Source: Modicisalibacter sp049808615
GTDB lineage: Bacteria > Pseudomonadota > Gammaproteobacteria > Pseudomonadales > Halomonadaceae
Assembly: GCF_049808615.1 (NCBI RefSeq)
Contig: NZ_JBNCAN010000001.1
Coordinates: 1-64,000 of the forward strand
DNA: 64,000 nucleotides
Direction of reading: 5' to 3'
In this document: positions 1 through 8,544 of the stretch, piece by piece
How positions within the stretch are numbered: the first letter of the stretch is position 1
Layout: each line of letters starts with the position of its first letter
Notes under the pieces: generated by a model
What the model saw: only the letters and a program-made list of their open reading frames with translations
Database searches by the model: none
What the model was told of the DNA's origin: nothing
Program-made: the position numbers and the translations under genes

Positions 1-138
1 ACTGGCGCGGAACTTGACGTTGGGCATGGCACTGTCTGGGTGAATGGCGATATTCGCTATATTGCCATGCAGTTCAGTAGGTTAGAAGCATTCCTGGGGG
101 CCGGTCTCACGGATTCAGGATCTCCTCAATGCATATGA
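1..138 (+). CDS. 3' end of an unrecognised reading frame, truncated by the window start
   Basis: An open frame runs from the first base to a TGA at 136-138, giving 45 residues that include GTVWVNGDIRYIAMQF. I do not recognise it. It converges with, and overlaps by about 30 bases, the minus-strand gene at 107-316. If real it would be the last part of a plus-strand gene of the integrated element. The frame could also be open by chance, since no start or upstream context is visible. Confidence 0.3.
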   Translation, partial: TGAELDVGHGTVWVNGDIRYIAMQFSRLEAFLGAGLTDSGSPQCI

Positions 139-316
139 AAAATTCTTCAGGAAGATCCTCCAGCCCTTCAGTTATAGAATCGCGAGCGTAACCGGCAATA
201 ATTACCAAGGTTTTAATCTCACTCTGCATCGCTTGCAGTTCTACTGCATGCGTTCGATAAAGCCGTGATAAACCACTATCGATATAATTAGGCGCAGCAA
301 AATTATTTTTCGCCAT
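107..316 (-). CDS. small hypothetical protein of the integrated element (69 aa)
   Basis: A 69-residue acidic protein starting MAKNNFAAPNYIDSG, with no recognised domain, signal peptide or membrane segment. The middle is predicted mostly helical. It is the last gene visible in a minus-strand series of replication-type genes and lies 94 bases downstream of the P-like gene. Its AT content is like that of the rest of the element. Position and size are typical of small accessory genes that follow the O/P replication genes in lambdoid phages, but no function can be assigned from the sequence. Confidence 0.5.
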   Translation of the reverse strand: MAKNNFAAPNYIDSGLSRLYRTHAVELQAMQSEIKTLVIIAGYARDSITEGLEDLPEEFFICIEEILNP

Positions 317-410
317 CCTAGATTCCCATAAGAAAATTTTTCATCAATTAGACACACCCACAACTAACCCCATGACCTTCCTTTTTAAATCACTGAGCAG
401 AGCGTATTCA

Positions 411-1163
411 TCAGTGCGACAACAATTTCCTTATTTCGCTCAGCGCAGCGCCTTTAACCTTTTTGCAACCCAAGCTCTTTGCTAGCATCAGAGCTCGTTC
501 CTCTCCCCGTTTCACAGCCCTTTGGACCGGAGTAAGTTCATTGTCTTTGCCCAGCAATGCCTGATCAGATAATTGCTGCCCGCTCATCACACGGTTAACC
601 AGTGCAAGGTATTCCTGACTGAACCGATCGCGAACCCTGCCTATTTCGTCAAAAGAAGTGTGCATAATAGCCCACGTTACTTTTCTAGCAGCAAGACGGA
701 CAACGACATGGCTCCACAAATGATTACTAGGAGAGTGAGCCTTTTCACATACTTCCGCCCAAGCTTCTTCCATAGTTGGCATGCCTAAATCCTCTGGCCT
801 TAGCTCGCATAAAACAGCGAATTCTGCAGGTTGTGGCGGCCAAGCGTCCTTACCTTCTCTAACAAAATCTTTAAGCCTCTCCTTACAACGGCAATAGCCA
901 ATATTTAGCTGCATGACATTTAAATGTGCCAATTCAGCAAGCCACACCCCCTGCTCATCAAACAAACCCCATTGACTAACAAACTTATTACCGTAGAGGT
1001 TCTTAAGGGCGTCGAATAGTGCATCAATGTCGCTTTCATTCACTCCTTGCGCATTGACACTAAATTCGGATTCAGCTTTCCAGTTATGAATATCTCCGGC
1101 TTCGTTCTCGCGCTTCGGCAGCTGAGACACGACGTGATGAAGATTTTCCATAGTAACTTTCAT
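411..1163 (-). CDS. lambda P-like replication protein (helicase loader)
   Basis: The family recruits the host DnaB helicase to the phage origin bound by the O-type initiator. The body of the protein shows the family layout: an aromatic patch (WGLFDEQGVWLAELAHLN), then the WPPQPAEFAVLC element, then EEAWAEV, then a helical region with VVRLAARKVTWAI, and a basic C-terminus. I chose the ATG at 1163 (MKVTMENLHHV, 250 aa) because GGGGGA lies nine bases upstream. A start at 1169 is almost as good, and the frame stays open to 1229. The 5' end overlaps the upstream O-like gene by about 80 bases in another frame, so the two are probably translationally coupled. The assignment rests on residue pattern and gene order. 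Confidence 0.7.
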   Translation of the reverse strand: MKVTMENLHHVVSQLPKRENEAGDIHNWKAESEFSVNAQGVNESDIDALFDALKNLYGNKFVSQWGLFDEQGVWLAELAHLNVMQLNIGYCRCKERLKDFVREGKDAWPPQPAEFAVLCELRPEDLGMPTMEEAWAEVCEKAHSPSNHLWSHVVVRLAARKVTWAIMHTSFDEIGRVRDRFSQEYLALVNRVMSGQQLSDQALLGKDNELTPVQRAVKRGEERALMLAKSLGCKKVKGAALSEIRKLLSH

Positions 1164-1932
1164 CGCCATCTTTCCCCCAAGGTCTCGAGGACCTCTCCTC
1201 AGTTCCTTTCCGAGACGTTTGGTTTTCATAAACCCAACGTGCTAACCGGTCATGCCAGCCCTGTTCAGTGAACTTCCGATCTGTTTCCGAATAAAATCCA
1301 ATAAAGTCAGCTACCTCAGCTTGGCTAGGGTAAATATGATCAGGCATGCCTCTCCGTTTACATGCGAACCTGAAGACATCGTTATCGGGTTCCCATGCAT
1401 AGGTCATTCGGTACTGCTTAGGATGCCTCTCGCTCTGTTCATCTACGTATGTGTGTGAGTTAGTGACGGTTAAGGACGGTTCGGGTGCAGATCTTGCACC
1501 CCGTTCCACCGTAATCTGCGCCCCGTGGCAGTGGCGGGGTGCAGTATTTGCCCCCCGTGACAGACGGGGTGCAGATTTCGCATCCCGTTGCTCCTCACTG
1601 CTCGCTTTCTTTTCAGAATCGACAACGCCTTGATTAGAACCAACATCCATTCTGAGGTCATATACCACTGGCCTACGATCAGCGCGGTCAATAATTGCCG
1701 CTGCCACCCTCTGATTCCCTTTCTTTATTACACCCAACTCCTTTAGTAACTTAATTTTTTCTTGAACAGTTCGACGCTTAAGGCCTGTATATTTAGATAA
1801 CAGCTCGATGCTTGGAAAAGCGTAGCGACCTATTTCGTCGGCATGATTAGCCAAGCCAATGAGTACATGACGCGCACCGGGGTCTTTCACAATTTGCTGA
1901 TGTAGAGCCCAGGCTATTGCTTGCACGCTCAT
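1084..1932 (-). CDS. O-like replication initiator with N-terminal winged helix
   Basis: A 282-residue protein. Residues 1-80 form a helix-turn-helix/winged-helix domain (IELLSKYTGLKRRTVQEKI) of the kind found in phage replication initiators and DnaD-like proteins. The middle (about 110-160) is low-complexity and polar. Residues 170-240 (YAWEPDNDVFRFACKRRGM to GWHDRLARWVY) resemble the DnaT/DnaD-type C-terminal DNA-binding element that follows the linker in phage O proteins. It precedes the P-like gene and shares an ATGA overlap with the upstream 99-residue gene, so the three form one operon. It should bind an origin, classically inside its own gene, but I could not see clear iterons in the linker. 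A role as a non-replicative regulator is less likely. Confidence 0.65.
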   Translation of the reverse strand: MSVQAIAWALHQQIVKDPGARHVLIGLANHADEIGRYAFPSIELLSKYTGLKRRTVQEKIKLLKELGVIKKGNQRVAAAIIDRADRRPVVYDLRMDVGSNQGVVDSEKKASSEEQRDAKSAPRLSRGANTAPRHCHGAQITVERGARSAPEPSLTVTNSHTYVDEQSERHPKQYRMTYAWEPDNDVFRFACKRRGMPDHIYPSQAEVADFIGFYSETDRKFTEQGWHDRLARWVYENQTSRKGTEERSSRPWGKDGDESYYGKSSSRRVSAAEARERSRRYS

Positions 1933-2213
1933 CAGCTTTCCAAGCCCAACGCATCCTTTACCTGAAGAGTCCGAAAGTAGACTCGACGCCCTACCTTTAC
2001 CATTGTCGGCTTCAGCTTTCTCGACACCTCAGTATCGCTATATAAAGAGACACGCACGCCATCTGGAGAGCGATCGAGCAGGTCCGCTAGGTCAGATATG
2101 CTCATTAGAAGGCCGAATCGGCCAATAAGGTAATCATCTACAGTCATAGCTAGCACCATCAATCGAACGTTGACGGAATTTATACTAGCTAATTTAAGAT
2201 AAAGCTCAACCAT
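1932..2213 (-). CDS. small probable DNA-binding protein, first gene of the replication operon
   Basis: About 93 residues from the ATG at 2213; the frame opens at a TTG at 2231. The C-terminal half (ISDLADLLDRSPDGVR, then KPTMVKVGRRVYFRTLQV) looks like a short helix-turn-helix followed by the hairpin common to AlpA/MerR-like excisionase-type proteins and 'plasmid-related' regulators. It sits between the integrase and the O/P-like genes, where phages carry Cro/CII-type regulators and Gram-negative satellites carry AlpA. Its stop overlaps the next start (ATGA). No good ribosome binding site is visible for either start. The function is inferred from position and the C-terminal pattern. Confidence 0.5.
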   Translation of the reverse strand: MVELYLKLASINSVNVRLMVLAMTVDDYLIGRFGLLMSISDLADLLDRSPDGVRVSLYSDTEVSRKLKPTMVKVGRRVYFRTLQVKDALGLES

Positions 2214-2245
2214 GCCAAATTTTGAGGTCAATCAATATAATACAC

Positions 2246-2280
2246 ATTGATCATCAATATATATCACTTTGATCATCTGA
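2246..2280. promoter_or_regulatory. paired operator-like dyads upstream of the replication operon
   Basis: The 13-base sequence ATTGATCATCAAT at 2246-2258 is a perfect inverted repeat around one central base. A related copy, TTTGATCATCTGA, lies at 2268-2280, with centres 22 bp apart (two helical turns). They lie 33-67 bp upstream of the 2213 start, in AT-rich DNA. This spacing is typical of repressor operators. No repressor gene is present in the visible part of the element. Confidence 0.45.
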
Positions 2281-2393
2281 CTTACACAAAAACTCCAAAA
2301 TCTAAATTATCTCAAAGCCTTGTAAGTTAACAAAAATACACAATATTTTTTAACACGGCCGCCTACAGGCTCAGATAAGCGGCTCACAATAAG

Positions 2394-2420
2394 AATAATA
2401 AGAACACTATTCTTATTATT
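2394..2420. repeat. perfect 11-bp inverted repeat in the AT-rich gap
   Basis: AATAATAAGAA (2394-2404) and TTCTTATTATT (2410-2420) are perfect complements separated by five bases. The stem is AT-rich and lacks a following T-run, so it does not look like an intrinsic terminator. It lies in the 2214-2705 gap, which has no convincing gene. Confidence 0.5.
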
Positions 2421-2528
2421 ATAATCCTTCTAGGCCCCACCATCTCGCTCAGGCTAACTCTTGCAGGCACCCCTGGCTTTCTCTTACGGCATGCCCAGGC
2501 GACTATTTCGTATTGAGCATTTAATACA

Positions 2529-2562
2529 ATACAGAATACGGTACGAAATATGATACAGAATA
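2529..2562. repeat. degenerate direct repeats (ATACAGAATA) in the integrase-replication gap
   Basis: ATACAGAATA occurs at 2529-2538 and again at 2553-2562, 24 bp apart, inside a tract with several further ATAC/ATATGAT variants. Short AT-rich direct repeats near replication genes can be initiator sites (iterons), but the copies here are few and imperfect. No coding frame in the tract looks real. Confidence 0.35.
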
Positions 2563-2644
2563 TGATATGAAGCATGCCCGCCACACATCGCTGGCATAAC
2601 ATGGGTTAGCTTTGGGCAGGAGATGAAGGGAGATTGGCTATTCA

Positions 2645-2681
2645 GTGGTAGTAATAGTAATAACATTACTATTACTACCAC
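2645..2681. repeat. perfect 17-bp hairpin just downstream of the integrase gene
   Basis: GTGGTAGTAATAGTAAT (2645-2661) is exactly complementary to 2665-2681, leaving a three-base loop (AAC). The stem is built from repeated GTAATA units. It lies 25 bases past the integrase stop on the minus strand. It could end integrase transcription, but it has no T-tract and a weak AT stem. A cruciform or protein-binding site is an alternative. Confidence 0.6.
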
Positions 2682-2705
2682 AGCTTTACATCCGAGATGG
2701 TTTGG

Positions 2706-3767
2706 CTAGTAGCTTTGAATTCGGTCTAGCTTCGAGACAAGATCTTCTGCCCGCAAATGCGTATACCGTCGCAGCATCTGCATGGACTTATGACCACTGA
2801 TCGCAGCGACCTCCTGGTCAGACAGCCCGGCCTCTACCAGCCGGCTAACGGCTTCATGGCGTAGATCGTGAAAGCGGAAGTCATCAAGCCCAGCCTTCTT
2901 CTTCGCCTGGTTCCAGAGCTTGGTATAGGCGTAGGGGCCACGCTTGCCGCCTCGGCCAGGCTCACCGAAGAACACCAGGTCACAGTCGAGCGGCCGCACC
3001 GGGTTATTCAGCGCCTGCTTGAACACTTCGGTGGCGGCCTGGGTCAGCGGCACCAGGCGGGCTTCATTGTTCTTGGTGTCGGTGAGGCGCACCACGCGGC
3101 GTTTCACGTCAACCTGCGAACGGGTGAGGGTTAGGATCTCCGACGAGCGCATGCCCGTCTCCAGAGCGATTCTGGCGATCCAGGCCAGCATGGGATTGCT
3201 GTGCTGACGAAGTACGGTAAACAGGCGCTTTTCTTCGTCGGGGCTCAGGCGCCGGTCGCGTCCCTCCCCAGGGCTGGGCTTGCGAATGTTCTGAACGGGA
3301 TTGTAAGTCAGGCCCAAGCCCCATTCCTGGATAGCCACGGTGTAGAGGTGGCCAAGCAGGGCGAGTTCCAGGCGCACGGTATTGGGACTAATGGGCTGGC
3401 CCCGGTGCCCCAGGCTGTTCAGCCGCGTATCGCGGTAGTTGGCGATCAGTTCCGGCGTCAGAGCCGCGAGGGAGTACTTACCCAAGTGCTCGATGAGCGT
3501 AGTGGCTTTGTGGCGTTCGCTTTTCTGGGTGCTGGGCTTCTTGGTGGGAGTAATATCGGCCAGGTAACGCTTGAGCGCCGCTTCCAAAGACATGCGTTCG
3601 GAGGCACTACGCTGGATATAGACACCACGCACCATTTCATCTTCGGTGCGGCGGCTCCAGTCCTGAGCGTCACGTTTGGTACGAAAGGTCTTGGCGGTGG
3701 TGGGCCAGCCGGTCTTGCGGATGACGGCTTTCCAGCTACCAGAGGGGGTCTTGACGATGGTGGCCAT
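2706..3767 (-). CDS. tyrosine-family site-specific integrase
   Basis: A 353-residue phage-type integrase that recombines the element with the adjacent tRNA gene. After an N-terminal arm-binding region (1-60) and a SAM-like core-binding domain (about 65-160), the catalytic domain shows the expected residues: Arg in LETGMRSSEILTL, a Lys-containing hairpin (LTDTKNNEARLVPL), His-x-x-Arg in FHDLRHEAVS, His in ISGHKSMQM and the nucleophile Tyr in RRYTHL. The start ATG at 3767 has GGAG eight bases upstream. The gene begins 97 bases from the 3' end of the tRNA and is transcribed away from it. This is the standard arrangement for elements that use a tRNA 3' end as attB. Confidence 0.93.
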   Translation of the reverse strand: MATIVKTPSGSWKAVIRKTGWPTTAKTFRTKRDAQDWSRRTEDEMVRGVYIQRSASERMSLEAALKRYLADITPTKKPSTQKSERHKATTLIEHLGKYSLAALTPELIANYRDTRLNSLGHRGQPISPNTVRLELALLGHLYTVAIQEWGLGLTYNPVQNIRKPSPGEGRDRRLSPDEEKRLFTVLRQHSNPMLAWIARIALETGMRSSEILTLTRSQVDVKRRVVRLTDTKNNEARLVPLTQAATEVFKQALNNPVRPLDCDLVFFGEPGRGGKRGPYAYTKLWNQAKKKAGLDDFRFHDLRHEAVSRLVEAGLSDQEVAAISGHKSMQMLRRYTHLRAEDLVSKLDRIQSY

Positions 3768-3796
3768 GAAAATCTCCAGGGGGCTGAAGGATCGGC

Positions 3797-3815
3797 ACTG
3801 TACCGAAACTGTACC
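3797..3815. repeat. tandem ACTGTACC repeats between integrase and tRNA
   Basis: ACTGTACC occurs at 3797-3804 and 3808-3815, an 11-bp step, in the 97-base space between the integrase start and the tRNA 3' end. Arm-type integrase sites are usually short direct repeats in this location, so this is a candidate. Two copies alone are weak evidence. Confidence 0.3.
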
Positions 3816-3864
3816 CTTGGAACATGGGACTCACCAGAGGAAATTACTAAGCGCTTGATTTTAA

Positions 3865-3941
<77 letters not shown>

Positions 3942-4043
3942 TTATGATGGTCGCGTATGATAGCGAATGGCGATGGATGAGACCAGAGGCGTTTTCCCAT
4001 TGTCCAATCATCTGTTACTAACGACCACGGAGTGCCCGCATCG

Positions 4044-4658
4044 ATGCGCTTTCATCCTGTGTTGCAATCTCAAACACGTAGCCTCACCGCCCTGATCGCG
4101 AGCATGGCGCTGTTTACGGCACTGCCCGCTCACGCGGATTGGCAGCTCGCACCGGAACAATCCAGCGTGCAAGCGACGATCGTCGAGATCACGCCTAACG
4201 GCCCGGTGCCGCATAATCACGCGGTACGCCAATTACAGGGCAATGTGAGTAAAGATGGCACCTTGACGCTACCGCTGCGCCTACGCCAGACCGATATCAT
4301 GGACCGCCTGGGCAAGTTGCCGCCTTGGCTTTCAGGGGTAGCGGATACCACGCTTGCCACGGTAGTCACTCAGTTGCCGCCGGAGCGGCTCGACGCACTG
4401 GCCGTGGGGGAATCCATGACCGAGACCCTGATGCTCGGCGTACAAGCGGACGGTCAAAATCGTCAGGAACCTCTCAAGGCGCGATTTACCCGTGAAAGCG
4501 ACGACACCATTCGCGTGCGCAACGCCGAGCGGGTCGCCCTGGATGGGCGCGAGCTGATGAACAACCAGACCGTGCGCTCGATTCTTCTGTTGCTCGGCTA
4601 TGAAGAGATCGGCGACGAGGTACCGGTGGAACTCGATGCCACCCTCGTCGATCGCTGA
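4044..4658 (+). CDS. YceI-like periplasmic protein
   Basis: About 204 residues, with an export signal (hydrophobic ALIASMALFTALP, then AHA before Asp) and then a beta-rich body typical of the YceI/lipocalin-like lipid-binding family (DWQLAPEQSSVQATI start). YceI members bind isoprenoid lipids in the periplasm; the ligand here is unknown. I chose the ATG at 4044; a GTG at 4032 also lies in frame, but it overlaps the GGAG that would serve as ribosome binding site. The gene ends four bases before the phosphopantetheinyl transferase start, so the two are probably co-transcribed, though no functional link is obvious. Confidence 0.7.
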   Translation: MRFHPVLQSQTRSLTALIASMALFTALPAHADWQLAPEQSSVQATIVEITPNGPVPHNHAVRQLQGNVSKDGTLTLPLRLRQTDIMDRLGKLPPWLSGVADTTLATVVTQLPPERLDALAVGESMTETLMLGVQADGQNRQEPLKARFTRESDDTIRVRNAERVALDGRELMNNQTVRSILLLLGYEEIGDEVPVELDATLVDR

Positions 4659-4662
4659 GGCC

Positions 4663-5412
4663 ATGACACCTCTACCCGACGGTTGCAGTGCGCTGGATGA
4701 TCGCTGGCCTTGGCGCGAGCCGTTGGCAATGGCTCAGTGGATGGCGCTGCACTTCGATCGACAGCGCTTGGCGGAGGAGGATTTTGCCACCCATGGCATC
4801 GGTGCGCCTTCCTCCGTTCAGCGGGCCGCTCCCAAACGCCGGGCAGAATTCCTCGCCGGGCGGCTGTGCGTTAGGGAAGCGTCCCGACGACTGACCGGCT
4901 CGCCCTGCGTACCGGGCATCACGGAGAGCAAGGCGCCGCGATGGCCCCAGGGTCTGGCCGGGTCGATCACCCACAGCGGCACCCTGGCCGCGGCTCTTGT
5001 GGCTCCAACCAGTCATTACCGAGGCATCGGGCTGGATGCGGAAGCCATCATGAGCCTCCAGCGCGGCGAGCGTCTGGCTCCGCAAATACTGACCCCCAAT
5101 GAACGTAAGTGGCTGACCTCGTTGCCCGTCGAGCAGCGCGGCGCATTCGTCACTCAGGTGTTTTCCCTCAAGGAGAGCCTGTTCAAGGCACTGTTCCCGC
5201 TGGTGGGCGCACGATTCTATTTTCAGGACGCCGAATTGATCGATTGGTGCAATGAGTCGCAACAGGCACGCCTTATGTTGCTCAAGACGCTCTCCCCTGC
5301 CTGGCCCGCCGGCACTCGGCTACAGGGCCAATACGCATGTTATGAAGCATATATGCTGAGTCTGGTAGCTCTGCCCGCAGCGCAAGAAAACAGAGACACA
5401 ATCAGGCAATAA
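4663..5412 (+). CDS. 4'-phosphopantetheinyl transferase (EntD/PcpS-like)
   Basis: The enzyme transfers the phosphopantetheine arm of CoA to a serine of carrier proteins, activating fatty acid, siderophore or polyketide synthases. The 249-residue protein shows the family motifs in order: KRRAEFLAGRLC, the SITHSG turn, the magnesium-binding GLDAE, and FSLKESLFKALFP, with Lys-Glu and the second Lys in register. The length and the GLDAE/KES forms fit the EntD-like single-chain class. It starts at the ATG four bases after the YceI-like gene. No carrier-protein synthase is in the window, so it probably serves genes elsewhere. Confidence 0.88.
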   Translation: MTPLPDGCSALDDRWPWREPLAMAQWMALHFDRQRLAEEDFATHGIGAPSSVQRAAPKRRAEFLAGRLCVREASRRLTGSPCVPGITESKAPRWPQGLAGSITHSGTLAAALVAPTSHYRGIGLDAEAIMSLQRGERLAPQILTPNERKWLTSLPVEQRGAFVTQVFSLKESLFKALFPLVGARFYFQDAELIDWCNESQQARLMLLKTLSPAWPAGTRLQGQYACYEAYMLSLVALPAAQENRDTIRQ

Positions 5413-5529
5413 AAAATACCAATTATTACTTAAGACTCCTTCAATTCCGCCGATAGCTCCTGAGTGTTGGCGCTGACTCCCTTTATGTGTGGCGCCGGCT
5501 TTGTCCGCCTTTACATTCAGGTAGTGCCG

Positions 5530-8500
5530 ATGTCTTCCTTGATCGATTACACCCTTGCCAGCCAGTGGAACGGCGGCTACATCCTCGAACTGTTTGTCAC
5601 TAACGACGGCCCCCGTACCCTGCACGACTATCAGATAGCGTTCGATTTGGAAGGCGTCATCAGCGATATCTGGAATGCCGATATTGTCTCTAAAACGCAG
5701 GCGGGCTATGTCATTGCCGATGATGACGACAAGAACGATCTCACTCCCGGGGAGACGGTACGCCTCAAGTTCAAGGTACTCAGCGACAGCGGCGAGTTGC
5801 CCTTCGCCTTCAAGGTCAATGGTCAGCAGGCCGAGCTTAGCGACGGGGCACAGGCGCTGCGCGAGGCGCAGATGCCCGAAAAAATGCTGCTGGGCGACGA
5901 CTACCCCTTCGTCGACAACGCCATCACCGTGGGTCCAGACATCGATGCCGACATTCTCAACGCCTTGATCTACCTGGCACCGGAGAATGCCAGCATTCAT
6001 CTGGCCGCCGGCGAGTATCACTTTGACGATGCCATCCGCATTACCCGCTCGGATGTATCGCTGACCGGTGCCGGCTCCGACAAGACGCACGTCACCTTCA
6101 GCAAACAGGCGCTAGCCACGAATCCTGCCCACGGCATTATCGCCGAGGGTACCCAGGCCAGTGCCGCCGGACATCTACGGAGCAGTGTGGACGAGCACGA
6201 CAAGGTGCTTACCCTGACCTCGGACCATGGTCTCGGTGTTGGCGACACGATCCGTTTGTGGCAGGACAACACCTCCGACTACCTCGATGCCATCGGCGAT
6301 ACCCACTGGCGCAACATGGAGGCTCCGTTGCGCACCAGCATGGCCCAGGTGGTAAGCGTCAAGGGCGACAGCGTGACCCTTGATCGTGGCGTGCACTTCG
6401 ATTTCGCGGCCGGCGACACCCGGGTCGAACGCCTCGAAGCGCTGGAAAACGTGACCCTGGGTGGCTTCTCGGTAAACTATACTCTCGACAACATCTACGG
6501 CACCCCGGACAGCGGCAACTTCAGCAACGTCATTCCCGAGCTGGATAGCTACCATGCCGTCGAATTCAACGGCACGGTAGACGGCCGCCTCTATGACATC
6601 CAGGTCGTCAATGGCCCCTCCACTGCCTTCGAGCTAGCGCTCTCGCTCGACCTCGAGGCGCATGACCTCATCGCCCAAGGCGCCTTCAACAAGGGGGGTG
6701 GCGGCAATGGCTATGCCTACGAACTGCGCGAGAGTTTCGACGGCACCTTCACCGACCTGAGCGATTCCGGCATGCGCCACAGCTTGGTTTTCGCCTCCTG
6801 GCACTCCTCGGTCGGCAATAGCGTCAACATCAATCACACCGACCGGGATATCAACTTCCACGGTGGCCAAGATCATGACAACAGCGTGCATGTCGAAAGG
6901 TCGATTCGTGAGGCGGCCACCGACGTCAAGTCGCCCACCCTGTGGATCAATGATGGCGGCGAGTTCTTCGGGGCACCCACCGATGCCGAGGCGAACGAAG
7001 TTCGCTTCGATTATGTGATCGGCTCACGGCGCGACGATGTGATTCAAGGCACGGACAATGGCGTCTACCTGGACGGCGCGGAAGGTCACGATAGCCTGAC
7101 CGGCGGCAAGGGCAATGATCTCTTGCGCGGAGGCGAAGGATGGGGCAATGATTTTATCGACGGCGGCGAGGGGTTTGATACGGTGTTGTTCGATCATCCC
7201 TTCCTCGAAAGCAACGTACATTATGACAATGACCGTCTGGTCGTCGAAGGCATCGGCCGCGACACGCTGATCGATGTCGAGCAGGCCATCTTCAGCGATG
7301 GCATCGTCCTGGATATTGCCACCGGCATCGCCACCCAAGGCGAGCGCCCCACCATCCCCGGCGCCGATCAGGTGCTCGCAGATGCTCACAATGCCCTGCC
7401 CGAGCTGGTCGCCACTCCGGAGCCGGTTCGCTGTTCGGCAGCACTAAGTAGCGTGAGTCGCTGGAGCAGTGGTTATGTGTTGGCCGTCGAAATTACCAAT
7501 CAACTCGAGGAGACTCTCGAGCGCCCACTGGTGGAGTTCACCCTGGCGGCGGACATCACCCGGTTTTATGGCGCGACGCTTGTAGCGCGCCAGGGTGATG
7601 TGTATCGCATTGCGCTAGACGATAGCGCCGAGTTCGGCGTGGGCGCCACTCAGCGCTTTTCCTTCAAGGCCTACGCGCCTGAAAGCGCCCTGCCGGAGGG
7701 GTTGACCCTCGCGGGGCAGACGGTGGACATGGATCTCTCGGGGCTCTACGCCGGTAGCGCCCCCGATGTCGCGTCGCTACTCAGCGTGGAGAGCAGCATC
7801 AAGAAGGCCTGGAACGGTGGCCATATCGCCGAGGTGGTGGTTACGAACGTCTCGGAATCGCAGATCGACGATGTCGCCATCAGCTTCGACCTGCCGGGTC
7901 GCATCGACACACTGTGGAATGCCAAGGCCCAATATGACGCTGGTCGCTACAGCCTTCAGGATGACGCCGATACGACCCTGGCGCCGGGGGAGAGTTGGCG
8001 CTTCAGTTACAAACGCTACGACACGGAACAGACGCTACCCAACAATGTACTGGCCAGCGGTTCGCGAGAAGCCATCGAGAATGATGTCGTATTGGCCCTG
8101 GAACCCAGCAACGATCTCTTGCTGGGTCACGATGGCGACGAATCCCTGTACGGCCTGAGCGGCGATGACAAGCTATATGGGCGCGGCGGCAACGACTATC
8201 TGGAAGGCGGTCTGGGGGCCGACTATCTCAAGGGTGGTGCCGGCGCCGATATCTTCGCCTTCACGTCGACTTTCGAGTCCAGTCCTCTGGCCATCGATAC
8301 GATTGGCGACTTCCGTCACAGCCAAGACGACCTGATCGATTGTTCGGCCATCGATGCCAATCTCGCCCTCAAAGGCAATCAGGCCTTTGTCTGGCTCGGC
8401 GATGAAGGGTTCAGTGGTGACGGCGGTGAATTACGCTTCGCCAACGGCACGCTCAGCGGCGACGTCAACGGTGACGGCATTGCCGATCTATCGGTCCAAT

Positions 8501-8544
8501 TCGTGGGTGTCGATACCTTGCAGATCAATGACTTTCTGCTCTAG
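5530..8544 (+). CDS. large RTX exoprotein with three CBM2-like modules and a beta-helix
   Basis: A 1004-residue protein with no N-terminal signal. Residues 3-100 form a CBM2-like sandwich (SQWNGGYILELFVTN, then the LTPGETVRLKF element). About 130-500 looks like a right-handed beta-helix (IHLAAGEYHFDDAIRITRSD) of the kind in alginate epimerases and polysaccharide lyases. About 503-560 holds calcium-binding GGxGxD repeats. Second and third CBM2-like modules follow at about 632-737 and 750-853. About 860-1004 is another RTX block ending in a serralysin-type C-terminus (LQINDFLL). RTX repeats plus an extreme hydrophobic C-terminus indicate type I secretion. The start at 5530 has AGG eight bases upstream; an earlier GTG at 5464 is less likely. 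The role is probably binding or cutting an extracellular polysaccharide. No cognate HlyB/HlyD/TolC genes are in the window. Confidence 0.8.
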   Translation: MSSLIDYTLASQWNGGYILELFVTNDGPRTLHDYQIAFDLEGVISDIWNADIVSKTQAGYVIADDDDKNDLTPGETVRLKFKVLSDSGELPFAFKVNGQQAELSDGAQALREAQMPEKMLLGDDYPFVDNAITVGPDIDADILNALIYLAPENASIHLAAGEYHFDDAIRITRSDVSLTGAGSDKTHVTFSKQALATNPAHGIIAEGTQASAAGHLRSSVDEHDKVLTLTSDHGLGVGDTIRLWQDNTSDYLDAIGDTHWRNMEAPLRTSMAQVVSVKGDSVTLDRGVHFDFAAGDTRVERLEALENVTLGGFSVNYTLDNIYGTPDSGNFSNVIPELDSYHAVEFNGTVDGRLYDIQVVNGPSTAFELALSLDLEAHDLIAQGAFNKGGGGNGYAYELRESFDGTFTDLSDSGMRHSLVFASWHSSVGNSVNINHTDRDINFHGGQDHDNSVHVERSIREAATDVKSPTLWINDGGEFFGAPTDAEANEVRFDYVIGSRRDDVIQGTDNGVYLDGAEGHDSLTGGKGNDLLRGGEGWGNDFIDGGEGFDTVLFDHPFLESNVHYDNDRLVVEGIGRDTLIDVEQAIFSDGIVLDIATGIATQGERPTIPGADQVLADAHNALPELVATPEPVRCSAALSSVSRWSSGYVLAVEITNQLEETLERPLVEFTLAADITRFYGATLVARQGDVYRIALDDSAEFGVGATQRFSFKAYAPESALPEGLTLAGQTVDMDLSGLYAGSAPDVASLLSVESSIKKAWNGGHIAEVVVTNVSESQIDDVAISFDLPGRIDTLWNAKAQYDAGRYSLQDDADTTLAPGESWRFSYKRYDTEQTLPNNVLASGSREAIENDVVLALEPSNDLLLGHDGDESLYGLSGDDKLYGRGGNDYLEGGLGADYLKGGAGADIFAFTSTFESSPLAIDTIGDFRHSQDDLIDCSAIDANLALKGNQAFVWLGDEGFSGDGGELRFANGTLSGDVNGDGIADLSVQFVGVDTLQINDFLL

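Noticed and set aside
2384..2681. Two small minus-strand frames in the AT-rich gap
   Set aside because: They are composed of Ile/Phe/Cys/Arg or Val/Leu repeats created by the palindromic and repeated DNA, with no ribosome binding site.
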